Positions 1 through 13,600 of a stretch of 64,000 nt of DNA are shown here, piece by piece (within the stretch, counting starts at the first letter, position 1; each line of letters begins with the position of its first letter). Source of the stretch: Psettodes erumei (lineage: Eukaryota; Chordata; Actinopteri; Pleuronectiformes; Psettodidae); contig JAFBJZ010000772.1 of assembly GCA_016785225.1 (NCBI GenBank), positions 5,241,501 to 5,305,500 on the forward strand, given 5' to 3'. A model generated the notes under the pieces. That model did not search any database, was not told the origin of the DNA, and was given only the letters and a program-made list of their open reading frames with translations. Position numbers and translations under genes: made by a program.

Positions 1-2635
1 ACCAAGCAACTTCCTTGATTAATTCCACATTTTTTTCTGGCACACAGATAGTCTTTTCTTTTGTTACTGCCCCTCTATCGCCAAATCATGCAGCCTCTAC
101 ACTCACACAGAGCCCAGAGAAAACAAAGTACCATCAGCAATAGATTTAGGGACTAATGTTACAGAAGTAACAACAAAAACAGTGGTCGTGTCACCAGGGT
201 AAACTCTCTGAGCCAAGGCTTTACATAAGGGCGTGCACATCCTGAAACACTGTCTGCTCTGTCTACACTTTAAAGCCCCTCAGGGTACTGAGTCTCAGTT
301 TGGTCCCTTATACAGTAAATCACTGTCACAAGTGCATGTGAAGATTGTCGACCTGAACAGGAGCCACGGCGAAAATCAAATCCTCTCCAAGTGATCCCAA
401 GGTTGGACAAAGATGTAAGTGGATGATCCCAGTCCCATAACTTGCTGAAACCATGACTAAACCAGCATGACACATTATTACCCCTGTTTCTAATTAGGTC
501 ACAATCCAGGTTGGATTTTTTTTCTGAATTATTATCCATCTGAGTATCAGACTCTGGTGTACTGCAGTTCCACCTGCTTCAAGAAAACCTCTCCAAGTAG
601 TGACCCAAAAGTCTTTAGCACTGCTAAATGCACATGCAATACTTCTTCGAAAACTTAAAAACATAATTGTAAACACATTGGGAATAAATCTTTAAATATG
701 TAGACTTCAATTACCAATCCGGTCCAATCCAATGAAATTGTTGCCAATCGATAAGAAAGAAAGAAACCCATTATAATTGCAATATAACAATGACAGGCCC
801 TGGCTATGTGCTGGCTGAATAATCAATTTTGATCATGATAAAGTGCCTTATTATTTACCCTGAGGGTAAAAGAAAGTTTCACAAAGGCAGTTCAATCTGT
901 GCTTTGCTGCAGAGTAGATCAGGTTATACTGACTTACCCCACAGGGCAGCTGGCAGTTTCACTTTATTCAACATTATTAAGGGTCTTTCTGAATGCAAAC
1001 AAATATCCATTAAACACTCACCCTACAGGCTGTGATTCTAACTAAAAGTTCATGTGAAATTACCATCTGCCTATAGATGATGATCATGACTAAGAGGGAA
1101 ACACTAATTCATGTGACATGAATTCTCAACATTTTCTTTTTCTGCACAATACTTCATGGCTCATTTATTTGGGCTTCTTTCATTAAACTGCAATCCAGAT
1201 AATAACATCAACATTCTGTACATCCTCCAGCAACACACTAGATCATGTTTGATTAGATCATAAATGATATGCAAGTCAAAACAAATATCCCACTAATCCA
1301 AAGTTGACATGTAGCAGATAAAATGGTGTATAATGTTCAGGATCTTTAAACAGAGATGTCATCTGTCATATAAGGAACTATTTATGTATATGGCAAATTT
1401 GCAGGAAGATCGTAAGGTTATGTCCTGCTTGAAACCAGTAGCCATGACAGCCTGAGGCCAAATCACACTTCTGCAGACACAAAAACACTGCAGCAGTCAG
1501 CACAGAAACACAAACACTGACAACACAACCCATCCGATCATATATCCCTCCACCGGCAGAACTAGAGAGGCCAGGAAACTTCACTACACCAAACCACAAG
1601 CCCCTTAGGATTTGGGGGCAGAATGAATGAAAATCCAGACACATACAACACTACTGTTTCCATATCCGTGAAGTTACACGTATGTATAAATCATCATTAA
1701 CAGTAGTAGCAGTTATTTTGAACAAAGCTGTAGACACAGAAGTCTATGATCTCATTGTAACATAATTAGCAGTGAAGCCACTTACAAAAAAATCTTTAGG
1801 CAGTGGACTCACAACATGCTCACTCGCAGTGCACACAAGCTAGTCCACTGATTTATAGCGAGCAGAGTAGTGGTAACGCATTCTTGTTGGAGACTGCTAT
1901 TCCACCCTACTGTGGTGAACACCCGCTCACCCGACATCCCTCTCTAACTCTTGCGGCCCCCTGCTGGCTACTGGAAATAATGACTTACCCTCGCCAAGAC
2001 AGAACTGTTTGTCAGGCACTGAAACAGAAAAATAAAAACTAAAAGCGGACCTTTTTAGTTTCAACTCCTTCTGCCAAGAAATTTAATTTATGAGAAGGTT
2101 TGTCTACAATAACACATTAAAGCCCTAGGAGACAGCGATGCCTGTTTTCATTTCGCCTACAGGAGGAGCATTCAGTGGAAAGTGGAGGAGAGGAGTAGTT
2201 TTGGTTAGAGTCAAAGTACACTGCAAATGTACTCAAGTGGTTATTCGCTGTACAAAGTGTGCTCAAGAATTGGACAGAGGCATGTACTGCATCTCTGAGG
2301 GAACTGAAGGCATTTGGTGTCGTGGTCAGGTTGGCTCCAGAACCAACGTTGAGAGTGTGCCTCGTGTCTCAAACAATGCTTTTGAGTTACAGCACATTGT
2401 TTGAGGTTAGCACATGTGGTTGAGTAGAGGTCTAGTGCACACTGTGAACTCCACCGTCTGTGCCTCTTCATTTAAATCTCTGCAGTCAACAAAAAACACG
2501 GTGGCTCTGGAGTCAAGAGTTTAATGAGATTGACACTGTGTTTATGATGGACTCTCTTCCAGTATTACACTTTATTTCAGCAATGTTCAATGTTGCACAA
2601 ATACTGCAACTGCAATTCATTATTCATCAAAAAAG
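1..2635. other. Non-coding DNA, no gene seen
   Basis: The stretch is AT-rich with only short random open frames on both strands. I found no splice-bounded coding segment and no repeat that I can name. Confidence 0.6.
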
Positions 2636-3183
2636 TATAGTGAACAAAAAATATAAAAGCAACATGCAAGATTCAAAGTATTTAAAGAATTTAAGTATTT
2701 ACCACCACAGTACATTCATGATTCAACAAAACAATTGACAAACTTGTCCAGGAAGTTTTTATCTGTACAACATGAAGGTCAGTGGTTAGATTTCACAACT
2801 CAGTATCTGGTTTGTCCACCTAGTGTTGGCCGCACTGTGAACCGTGCTGCCAAATGCTTGTAAACGCCTTTTTAGATGGCTGATGGTTGAATGATGCACA
2901 CTGAATTCTCCAGACCCTGCTCTGGTTGTCAGCAGTGTGGACTGCCTTATGGATAAGGACATCTGTGGCATTGTGACGTTAAAATGTCATGTCCTGTAGT
3001 AACCTTTCATCTCATCTCATCTCAATATGCCGCACCTGTTAGGTGGATGGATTATCTTGGCTGACCAACATGGATTTAAACAGACCTGGAGAAATGAGCA
3101 TGTGCTTAGTCTTTCATTTCAACTCATGAAAAATTGGTAGAAAAACAAAAAAAACCATTTGGTTTTCTACTTTTGTTCAGCGT
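2636..3183 (-). mobile_element. Tc1-like DNA transposon, internally deleted
   Basis: The left end reads TATAGTGAACAAAAAATATA followed by AAAGCAACATGCAAG. The right end reads CTACTTTTGTTCAGCG. These match the terminal repeats of a Tc1-like family common in fish, whose ends read as GAACAAAAATATAAACGCAAC. Inside, the stretch around 3025-3060 (CCTGTTAGGTGGATGGATTA) and an N-terminal transposase remnant also match that family. A full element is about 1.5 kb or more; this copy is about 0.55 kb, so most of the transposase is gone. The right boundary is degraded and uncertain by a few bases. The element cannot move by itself. Confidence 0.8.
2786..2971 (-). pseudogene. Tc1-like transposase, N-terminal remnant
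   Basis: This 61-codon frame starts MPQMS and contains GEFSVHHSTISHLKRRLQ followed by AFGSTVHS. It matches the N-terminal helix-turn-helix (paired-like) DNA-binding region of Tc1-family transposases, where the pattern STISRLQRRF...EFGST is typical. It breaks off after about 50 matching residues. The catalytic DDE region is missing because of the internal deletion of the element. It is a dead fragment with no expected function. Confidence 0.75.
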
Positions 3184-3411
3184 TCACTTCATATATCTAC
3201 TATGATCAAAGGCTCCTTGTCGTGGGTCCATCTGTGTTACTACAATAGGTGAATGTACAAACAAGAGTTTCCCAACTACAGCGATGATAAGCCTTCAAGC
3301 ATAACTTTGTGAAAAACTTCATAGTGGTGGCATCAACGAGGGATAACAAAGGTTATCCAGTGAATGCTTCTTTTGTTTAAGGACACATGCTAGTGTAGCA
3401 ACACAACTGAT

Positions 3412-3556
3412 CCTGCAGTAGCACAGTGGTTCACAGAAGGTCCTGAGTTCCATTCCAGGAACTTCTGTGAGTTTGCATGTTCTTTCCATTATCTGTGTGG
3501 GCTTCCTCAAACAGTTGCAAGACACAGACGTGGGGGTCAGCGGTTGTCTGCCTGTA
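3412..3556 (+). repeat. Fragment of a dispersed fish repeat (SINE/LINE type)
   Basis: The order of short motifs GTAGCACAGTGGTTCA, AGAAGGTCCTGAGTTC, GAGTTTGCATGTTCTTTCC, TGTGTGGGCTTCCTC and GGTTGTCTGCCTGTAT follows a very common fish repeat. The family reads GGCGCAGTGGTTAGCAC...GGTTCGA...GTTTGCATGTTCTCCCC...TGGGTTTCCTC. I am sure of the resemblance but not of the exact family name. Confidence 0.65.
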
Positions 3557-5525
3557 TTACTGTATTATTGTACAAGATTTACACTGAATGTCAAAAAGAT
3601 TTAATACAGCCTTGAAGATGCATGTACACTGCAAATGAAAATGTGCTTTGCATCCGTTCTGCAGTTTGAATAGAGGATGACCATATACTATGTTCCAGTA
3701 AGTGGGATTCAATAAAATCCTCATAGGTTAGTCTGTGGTCATCTTCTTTTTAAGTAATGTTATATTATGACATGTTCCCAGGACCTACAGCCACAACTGG
3801 GCTTCAAATCAGCCTCAATACAATCCAATTGGTGACATCATCAGGACAGTACAGTACAGCCTGTGTTATGTGAAGTAGGTCAGAGATTTACTGCCAGGGT
3901 GTCAGGTTAAAGGACTTCATTATCTGACCACACTTCCCAGTGTAAGGACGTATGTAAAAAGTAAATACATACATGTGGTGAATGTGCACACCCACACACT
4001 GGATCATCACAAAACTGCTTCTGTTACAGTGGAAGTGTGCTCAGCACGGCTGGCCAGCTCCATTAACTATCAAAGCATATCGCCAGTCAGCTGACATCAC
4101 TACACTGTGAGTGCTGACACCGCAGAGCTAAGGAACACTGGGAAAAGCTATTTCAGAAGTGTAAGACGGGAATTGTTGAGGCACACCGATCATATTTGAC
4201 AGGGCTCAACAGGATTGGTAACATGCCACCTACAGTAGAATTTATATTTCGCTCATACTGTGCAATAAATTTGGGAGCAGCTGCAACAGAAAGTATCTAT
4301 TTTCAGCATGAATCGCAATTCCAGTGACAGCTAGGAGCCAGACACATATGCCCTGCCTACCATTGGGAAGGGGGCTTCATGAAAGAGGCTGGCAAAACAA
4401 CATTCTCCAGCTATGCTAATTGGCATACTTTCACATGGGCTGGAATGCTATGATAACATCCACCTCTATTCCCTGAGGAGGCCTTGATCCTACAGGCGTT
4501 TACTGGGTCAGGGGACCTTGATGTGGATGAAAGCAAGGTAGAGGGGCTCCACTGTGCATATACAGAGTGGGGGTTGGCATCTCACTCTTGGACAGACACG
4601 TGGTATTTGGATATGTTGGGGGATGCCGTTGCTCCTCGCCATGGTTTTTGATGCATTGGGGGGACAGAGGGAGGCTTGAACTAAAATTTCTGTCATTTAG
4701 GGGCCTCTGCCATCAGGTAGCTGTCACACCTAGTGCACAGTGGGGTCTATGAGGCAGGGGGACTAGTGGGGATGTAAGGTGGGTTTTGGGACAAAGTGGA
4801 GCCCTGTCTCTGCGGGGATGGTCACAGAGGCACAGGATTGATGGGGTGGTGATGAGAGATGGAGATGTCAGGGAACAGACACCCATTCAGGGTGGGACCA
4901 GTAAGCGAGGCCTACTGGGGAACTCTGAGGCCCATCATCACCTCCGCTCTCTGGCCTGGGCTGGGGAGGAGAAACTGGGGGAGGGAAGAATAGAGAAGAA
5001 GGGGCGACTGTCCAGTAGGGATCATATACATCACCCCCACTATAGGTTTATTATTCTGGAGCGTGACCAGAGCCAGCTGCCACAGTGTCTACAGAACCAA
5101 CAGTATGTGTCCATGCAAGATGCTGTGAATCAATTACTTCTCTATGCTACTGAAGTAAAAAAAACAAAAAAAAAACAACTTCACAGTGCGTGTGCGTGTG
5201 TGTCATGCTAGTATGGCTGTGGAGTAGAAAAAACAAACGTGGCTGGTTTCCTTATTAAAAGGGCATGGCATTTTAGGTCGCAGCTCCATAGCAGGGCCTC
5301 CCAGATAATTCTGACACACAGAAATATGAGACTGATAAGAATCAGTCAGCTAAGGTCAAACCAGGTACTGAGAAGTATTGAGATTGTAGGTGATATTTAT
5401 AAATGAATGCAAGAAGGAATGCATAAATCCAAATTTCACTCTCAATTCTAATACTTCAGCTCAGGGTATCTGATTCAATACCAGTCAAATTTAAAATCTC
5501 TGTACTTAACTGCATTTTGGGCATT

Positions 5526-5650
5526 TTTATGACTTTATTGAGCGTAGACAGTAAAGAGATGACAGGAAATGAGGCAAGAGAGATGATGATAGAATGGCAT
5601 GGAATGTAGGTCCACAACTGGATGTGGACCAAGGATGTTGCAAATCATGA
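5526..5650 (-). repeat. Fragment of a SINE-like dispersed repeat
   Basis: The stretch GACAGTAAAGAGATGACAGG AAATGAGG (5549-5576), followed by GGCATGGAATGTAGGTCC, resembles a fish SINE-like repeat that contains GAGATGACAGGAAATGAGG and an RNA polymerase III-type promoter on the opposite strand. The copy is worn and short. Confidence 0.45.
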
Positions 5651-6751
5651 CTGAAGCTTGAGCTCCTTGGCCCTCCGCTTAATAGGGTCCATATACTAAT
5701 ACAAAGTAAATTTTGGTGGCTCTGATCAGTGCATTAACAGATGTAAGCATATATTATGTTCCTGGAATGGGAAAATAATAGACTCCTTTAAGTGTTGTTG
5801 TTTTTATTCAGTACTTATTTTCTGTTACCTAATGGATACATCTCTCTATTTATGTATGACTGTAAGTATTTTAATCCGTGCAGACACTGTATGTTTTCTC
5901 CCTTGGGGGAGCGTGAGGTGTTTTTCATTCCTGGCAGCCTCCCCTTGGTGCAGCCGCAGACAGACAGAGACATGGATGAATCGACTATTGTTTGGGGTGC
6001 ATGTGGCATATACGTCAAGGGACAGAGTAACCAGAGCCGGACCCTTTCCACATCCCCACCAGGGAGCTGAGCCAGAGAAACTCGAGTCACGTTCAAATAA
6101 ATTCTTTCCTGTCCAAATTGACACCCTTCCGTTGCCATGGTGTGGCTTTGGTTTAGTTTACAGTAATCTGGAGTCTGGGTGGCACGGGAATGTGCTGAGG
6201 GACTGGGGCTTACGGTGCACTTAAGATGACTTAGGTGCTCAAATTATGGGGTTGCTTTCCAACATTTATCACTTTTGATATACAGAAAAAGTTTACCTGC
6301 TGCAAGTAATTATTTAAAATGGGTTAAATATAAATCATGAACAAGGCATACTTTCTGTTTAAATTTAAATCTCTCAGTTCTTGCTCTGTAATAAGGGCTT
6401 AACAATTCATCTCTCTTCTGACATAATTATTGACCTTCAATCCATATTTCTTTATAAATGTCACGCTTTATCTGTATTGGTTAAAAGGCCTGGGGGAAAA
6501 GTTGGTTGCTTTTTTACTATATATTTCCCCTGCTATCTCATACATTTACTTTTAGCTGGACAAAAGGGACATTCAGTGAAATTTTTTTTTTAGGTAAGGT
6601 TAAATAAGGGTACATGTGAAACATACTACTTCCTGTCTAAAATCGAGTAGATCCTATTTGAAACTGCTGGACCAAACACAATCTCAGCCAATGCATCTGC
6701 TCCTAATGAAAAAAATAATCAACATCACTGGATTGAAAACATCCAGCGAAA

Positions 6752-6779
6752 TGTGTGTGTGTGCGTGTGTGTGTGTGTA
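6752..6779 (+). repeat. (GT)n microsatellite, interrupted
   Basis: About 14 GT units with one GC interruption end 16 bases before the left end of the Tc1-like element at 6796. Confidence 0.95.
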
Positions 6780-6795
6780 TAGACTACATCAGGCA

Positions 6796-7633
6796 TACAG
6801 TGCATTCACAACGTATTCAAACCCTTTAGCTTTTTGAACATTTACTTATGTTGCAGCTATAGGTTGGATGGAGACCATCTGTGGACCACCATTTTCCAGT
6901 CTCTCTAGAGATATTCCATTGGGTTGAAGTCATGGCTTTGGCTGGGCCACCCAAGGACATTCACAGAGTTGGCCCTAAGCCGCTCTTGCATTGTCTCGGC
7001 CATGTGCTTAGAGTCACTGTCCTGATGGAAGGTGAACCTCAGGCCCAGTCTGAGGTCCTGGGCACTCTGGACTAGGGGAATATCTCTGTACTTTAGCTTT
7101 TTCTCAACCTTCCCTCATCTCCCATGCCCGACCGATCGAAAAACCCCCCTCACAGCATGCTACTTTGACGTGTAAAGGCATAGATCATTGACCTCAGTTT
7201 CTTTGACCTCGTGTCTTGGTTTTTGCTGTGATATGCATTGTCAGCTGCGATACCTTACGTAGACAGGCGTGTGTCTTCCCAAATCATCTCCTGTCAGTTC
7301 AATTAACCACAGATGAAGTCTCGTGAAGGTGAAGAAAGACCACAAAGATGGGTAAGAGAAATGGAAGAAACTGGAGCTAAGATTCAGGTGTCATAGAAAA
7401 AGGGTCTGAATACAAAGCTCAATATAATATTTCAGTTTTATTTTTTTTATTACATTTGCAAAAAAAAACAAACAAAAAACCTTTTTCATCCTTTTCATCC
7501 TCCCCATGAGAACTTTTGTCATCATGGGGAATTTTGTGTAGATTGATGAGCAAAAAAATATTTACATGTTTTCAACATAAGATATGCAAATATGAAAAAG
7601 GTGACGGTTTAAATTTGTTCTCAATGCACTATA
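6796..7633 (-). mobile_element. Tc1-like DNA transposon, second family, internally deleted
   Basis: The two ends are inverted repeats. The left end reads TACAGTGCATTCACAACGTA then TTCAAACCCTTTAG. The right end, read on the other strand, is TATAGTGCATTGAGAAC, followed further in by TTATGTTGAAAAC. Inner landmarks also match the fish Tc1 family whose ends read CAGTGCATTC...GTATTCAGACCC: GGTCTGAATAC near 7404, ATTTCAGTTTTATTTTTTTT near 7430 and TTTTGTGTAGATTGATGAG near 7532. TA bases at both ends fit the usual target duplication. At about 840 bases it is roughly half the length of a complete element. Confidence 0.85.
6857..7072 (-). pseudogene. Tc1-like transposase, C-terminal catalytic remnant
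   Basis: This 72-codon frame reads VQSAQDLRLGLRFTFHQDSD, then SKHMAETMQERLRANSVNVL, then GWPSQSHDFNPMEYL, then a stop (TAG at 6905-6907), then RDWKMVVHRWSPSNL. The signature DxDxKH...WPSQSxDxNPxE of Tc1 transposases is clear. The Asp of HQD and the Glu of NPME are separated by exactly 34 residues, the DD34E spacing of this superfamily. A Trp codon (usually LWRDL) has become the TAG stop, and the first catalytic Asp and the N-terminus are missing. It is inactive. Confidence 0.85.
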
Positions 7634-10600
7634 GTCTAGATGGCACCACAGCAGCAGTGAACTTTTAAATGCTTATGAACAGTAATGCTGGCAGACTTCA
7701 TTTTGGTCAATTTTGAACAATGACAGAGGCTACACGTGGTGCAGTCTTCACTTTCAGCAGGCAAGATCTAATAAACGTTTCCCGTGTACACAGGATAGAC
7801 AGACACATGGTGTTCATAAGCGACATAATGCTCGCCTTGCTAAAAGGTAATGGAATCCCCACAGCACAGAGAAATTAAATACAGACACAGTATGAATATA
7901 TGCACACATCCACGGCCGGACAACATCTCTCTTACACTCACTCCCTCTCTTTCTGTGTGTCTTCCACACTTTTCACCTTTCATATACTAATCTAGGTTGT
8001 CTTTCCAAATTCCTTTCTTAATGTAAAAACCTGCATTTGATTGAGAGATGAGGCCAGTCTGGAATATAGATCTTAAAGTTACCGTCCATCTTTCCTACTG
8101 TGCATTAAGAAAGGGCAAGTAAGGAGTATCAGCACAGTGTGCCTACAAATTTAGAGGAGTCTAACCTTTATGTGCTGAGGCAGAAAGCAAGGGTGTGTGG
8201 CATGTCTGACTTTCATGCAACTGATGAGGGTTTGTGCCTTGACACCTTGTCAAATCTGCTCTAACCATAAATGTAGCTAATTTCCCTAACTTCAACCATG
8301 CCACAGATGCCATGCAAAAAACATAATGGAAAGTGAGAAGTTTAAAAACTCTACACATGGTTTGAACCCCATCAGAGGTAGTTTTAAATACAGACCCCAG
8401 AGGAAACAGGAAAGATTGTGGGAATTGGACCAAGCTTTCCACAGTATAGTTGTGTTTGAAGACGTTATGTAGTGGTTATGCTTTCCAACTACATATTGCT
8501 TAAGGTTACAGCAAGGGAACAAGTAGAGACCAGCTTGGCCTCAGTCTGATGCTAACCCCAAACTGTTTCCAGTGTCTGGAAGCAGGTTCCCAATGGACCA
8601 GTTTACTAAAAAAGTGTTACTCCAGATGAGAACTTCTGCTCTTCCAACCCATTCTACATCTCCAACTGTGGAGCGCTGATGATGCCTGCAACAACGGACC
8701 ACTGGGGTTCCTCTTCATTTTAATGAGAGACTAGGTGAAATGTCAATGTTTATAAAGTAGGTCTATTATCATTATTACCATTGCGTATTTCCATATGTAG
8801 CTGCCCTGGCCATGACCGCTTACAACCTGATAATTACAATAAATCTGTCCAGAAACAGGATGCAGAACAGTTAGCTTCTTTATGGCCAGCAGTCCTCTTT
8901 CCAAGGCTGATCACCACATAGAACAAAAGATCAAATGTGCAGTGAACGTAAAGCCAGGACAGTTAATCTCTTTATGTGAAAGAGAAAATCGTCTAAAGCC
9001 AATAAAACACGAAAGTAATGAAGTGTAAAAGTTCACAGGGTGCCAGCAGGACAATCCAACCTGGTAGTGTGTGACAACAAGGTCAGGATAGGTCCATGGA
9101 GTAAAGCTGGATGACTGATATATGCTAGCACGAAGAAATCCACAGTGCTGAGTAGCCGCTGGGAGATGCAGCGCTGAAGGAACACGGCTGTTGTTTTTGT
9201 GATGGCAGTCTTGATGAGAAAGAGGCGTATGATTTGAACACCTGTAGAAACTTGCTGTTTTACTTTTTCTCATTCTTCTTTGGTGTCCTTAACATGACCT
9301 CACAGCTTACTGTAAGATACACAGAGATCCAGGTCGAGACATCCATGGAGAATTTCCAAATCAACGGCGGAGACAATCTTCATACACAAACACAGGTTGG
9401 TACAAGGTCATGTAAGAGAGGATGCCACAGTTGTTCCAGTATGAAAGTGATGAAGATTGTTGTTTCTTTTCTTACTTAGGTCTTTCCCAGATTCTGTAGG
9501 ATGGATGCGCCTGCACAAAATCATTTCATTTGTCAAAATATACATGAAGTGCAGCAGCAGCTTCCCTTCTCCCTTTGCACCCCACTGTTGGTGTAATCCT
9601 TTCGATGAATACGAAACAAAACTTTTTCGACTTTGGGTATAGTAGAGATAAGCACCTGCTAGTATGCGATATGTGCAGGGGAAAACAAAGATATAAGGCC
9701 AATAATTCGGAAGCCATATTAAAACAGTTTTAATGGATAACCAAAATAATGAAAAGGAAACATCTGACCTGGCCTTGGAGATGATTTATAATTCCTCTGT
9801 TCTCCCCTACTCAACTGGAGGACTAAACCAAAATGGCAGGAGGGTGAGAGTTTGCTCATCAGGCTTTGAGCCCTTTTGCATTTTTGCACACGGTTTCAGT
9901 TAATAACAATGTGTGTATCACTTTGTATGTTGAGCCATTGCCTGAGTCTTTTGTGATGGTGGGTGGGAGCCAAGGCCTGGCTCCACTGCTCCATGTAGGA
10001 TCTGGCTCTGTTTACCTAGTCCTGATGGAGTCCAGATGGGCTTCCTATCGTTCTCTCCTCGCCGAGTCATGACCACGACTCTAGCAGGCGGGCAGAAGTT
10101 GGTGGATCATCTCTGGATGGGCAGATGGTTCCAAATAGAGAGGCAAGAGATGGTTGATGTTCCATCATGGCAAAGCTGGATGTGAATTTAAGTGTGAAGT
10201 CCAGCAGTGGTTGGAAAGATGATGTGCACAGGAAGTGACAAAACCCCCCACAGACTTCACTCGTCCGTTGGTGCAAAAGACAGAGCTTTAAATGATGTAG
10301 ACCTTCTCACAGACCTTAAAGTGCCATTTTCTTTCAGGGCTGCACAAACCATCTTGTGATCCAGGTTTCACACTCTTAATTGTAAGCCTCAAAAGGGAAC
10401 AGGGCATTCTTCTCCTCCACGGAGAAGACAGGGGACTTGTGGGAAAAACAAGCCCTTGGGCATAATGCATAGATGGTCTCCAGCCCCCTTTCTCTCTGTG
10501 GAAAAGAACTCCTAAGCCCTCAGGGTAATAGCTTCCATGTGCTGAGCCCCAATACTGTAAACAAAACCGTAATAACAACATGGAAAAGATCCATGTTATT

Positions 10601-13600
10601 GCATTACATGTCATAATCTTCAAAAGGCGGACACTTCAGCGTGTCTGAGAGATGCATCTCTGATGACTGCTGAGACCCTAATGACAGGTCTGTTTAGATA
10701 TCCCTCTCTCTCACATACATACACAATGGATGTGTCTAAGACACATATGGGCAAAGCACAGTAAAACAAACAATATACACAGATTATTCATAAGACATCA
10801 CAACCTTTTTAAAAATATGCCTAAAGAAAACGTTTATCTCCTTTGTAGGAACGGCTGTCACCAGTTTGATGAAATATTACTGTACATGCAGTATCTTTGC
10901 AATAAAACAGTCAGTACACAATTCCTACCTGTTATTACAAGCCGCAAGCTGGACTAGATACAAGGGCTTCATCTGTGACATATTGATGGCATTGAAAAAC
11001 ATCCAAATGAAATGAAAACACACCCTGACTTTGATACTACAAGTCCTCATTTTCCACTGAATCTGTTATTTTGCCACAGGCTGTTGTTGTAGCTGTTGCC
11101 CACTACTGATACCAGAGATAAAACACACATTCATGAACACATACGTACCATGATTACATCACTGATGTGCACAGAGCAGCAGCTGTGCAAGTACACAGAC
11201 ACACAGAGAGAGTCAACTGAAGACACACACACACACACACACATTATATTTGGAAATCAAAATGTCTCAACCTTGAAACTTGAACTCATTTGTCATGTTC
11301 CACACGTTGTCAGTACGGAGACACTTTCAAGGTAAATACCTGCAAATATGCACATGCATGTGTGCGCTATTAAATATCACTGATTGCACTCTGCTGCTAA
11401 CTCAGTGACTGGGCCCTGAGGACACCTTTCGGCTCAGTATGATTTCATCACACTCAAAGTTGTTGAGAAGCCTAATTTGCACCAACCACAACAACAAAGA
11501 CCACGCTGACAGTAATCCAGATTACGCTGGCCTGCGCCCGGTCATTGCTCGGAACTGCCTCCAAACGTATACCAAGGCTTGTCAGCAGTTTCACTGCCGT
11601 GCAGTTCGGTTCCGTCCTCCGCTTTCATTCACAGTTGGAAATTTTCATTTGTGAGAGCAAAAGTTAAACTTTAAAACCTTGGGCTTAACGTGGGCCTGTG
11701 AACAATTCCAGCACAGATCTGATACCGAATGAAGTCTCGGTTTGGATCTGTATCATACAATAGAATTGGAGGCAGACAAATAGTGTTTATTGCATTCATG
11801 TGTTGACAGACACTGCCTTCATGTCTGCTGAATGCGTATGTGTGCATGGTAAATACATGTGCCACACAACTGTTCCGACCTTAACAAGAATGTTATTAAT
11901 TTGTGACACGGTGGGGTTGGCAGAAAATATTAACTGAAGTTTTCCATGACAGCCACGCCCGTGATAGACCTGTTTAACCCCGTCGGCATCCTTGCATGTG
12001 GCAGTGCTGTCGGCACATCCGGGCTTCCATCCGTGTCACAGAGCATTAGCGCGCGGCTTGTCAATGTTTTAAGACCAACCAAGAGCGGGCCCGATGGGGG
12101 CACCATCACAGATGGTTCACATCATAACAAAACACACTTTGTTTTTGTCACTTCATATTCCTGAACCAATGATGTCAGAGTGTCAGACTGCAGTCCAGTG
12201 TCCAGCCAAAACCACATGTGTGACAGAACAAGGCAGCGTAGCTGGTCTCCCTCATCACTCCTCTCCTCTGTTCCTCCCAAAACACCCTGCTTTCACCAGC
12301 CGCCTCCCGCACCCGTCGTAAAGTCAAAGTGACAGACGGCCCTAGCTCGAGTCGTGCCCGAAGCTGATGGACAGAACAAAACCAGTGACTGAAATAGATG
12401 CAACATTTCACAATATAATTGCATACATGGATATTTATATGCACCAGCACTGGGAGCCAGCTGGAGAGGAGGTGGCCAGCAGTGCCGAGTTGAACGAAAC
12501 TTTCCATGAGTCCCCTTCATTACTTAACACCCGTGCGCCGAGACATTTACCCCAAACTCAGTCGACTCGACAGCAGACCAGACCTGAGTGGCTGCCCAAG
12601 TCTTTATATGAAGGACAGGTCAGTGGATATCCGCCGTTACTGCTCACCAGTTACACGGACCAAACACAGTGCTCTTTTCTTTCCATTTCCCTTGCCCTGC
12701 TTTGTGCAGAAAAAAAAAATCATTTGGCATGAAGAGTTCCAAATTTTCGCTCCAGCTATCGTTATTCCAAAATCTGACAGACGGCAAAAATACCGCACCC
12801 ACCCTCAGCATTATGGCATGAATAGTTTTTTGCACTAGCAGATATGGATCCCTTGAGGCCACTTCTAGCTTCTACTCCTTACATAACTTGCTGCCATATT
12901 GCTCCAGGAATATTTGTTGAAAAGAAGCTGCCAGCCGCTGCACAACTGTAGCCGCGGACTTGTCCAGGTGCACTCAGTCCCCCCTCTGTCTTCAAGGACA
13001 ACTACTACGCCACCATCGTTCCCCCAGATAACAATGGAATGACTGGATCTTCCTGAGCCACCAACCTGACTCCAAATTCCAGCTGTAGAATGAGACGGAG
13101 AATAGAAGAGGTATTGTTCCTTAAACACTCCAAGACAAACTGTAGGCAATCTACCCACGTCTGCCCTGCACTCAGAAATGTCCAAAAGTTTGTCCTTGAA
13201 TTATCATTAATCACAAGAGGTCTTTCTCTTCCATTCTGACCTCAACCAGCAGGTCGCTCTCCCTATTCTTCATTCATGTTTTCTCTCCCATGCACTGTCT
13301 CCCCCCCTTTGTTCTCATAACAACTCTGAGTAGTTTGACACACCCCGGTCAAGGTCAAACAATGCCCTGTCGTCAACGGTGACCATCACAGCAGCTGCAA
13401 ACGCGAGCGCTTTGCCGAACACACACAGGGGTCAGAGATGCACTGAGTGTCGAACCCCGGAGATCAGTGAAGAGGAGCATGCTGTATGTACACACGCTCG
13501 TCCATACAAATATACATGTCAGGTCATCTGCGTTGTTTCAGCACTGATGGGCAAACAGCAGATGAGTGCTCCTGAAAATATACACCCCGCTGCTCCCAGT

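Larger units (their letters stand above)
3557..6795. other. Non-coding DNA with one SINE-like fragment
   Basis: The open frames here, including the 141-codon one at 4786-5211, lack recognisable protein motifs. The purine-rich stretch at 4.6-5.0 kb explains the long frame. The only recognisable item is the SINE-like piece at 5526-5650. Confidence 0.55.

Noticed and set aside
4786..5211. 141-codon plus-strand frame
   Set aside because: Purine-rich strand bias keeps it open; no motif, and it ends in poly-A and GT-rich sequence.
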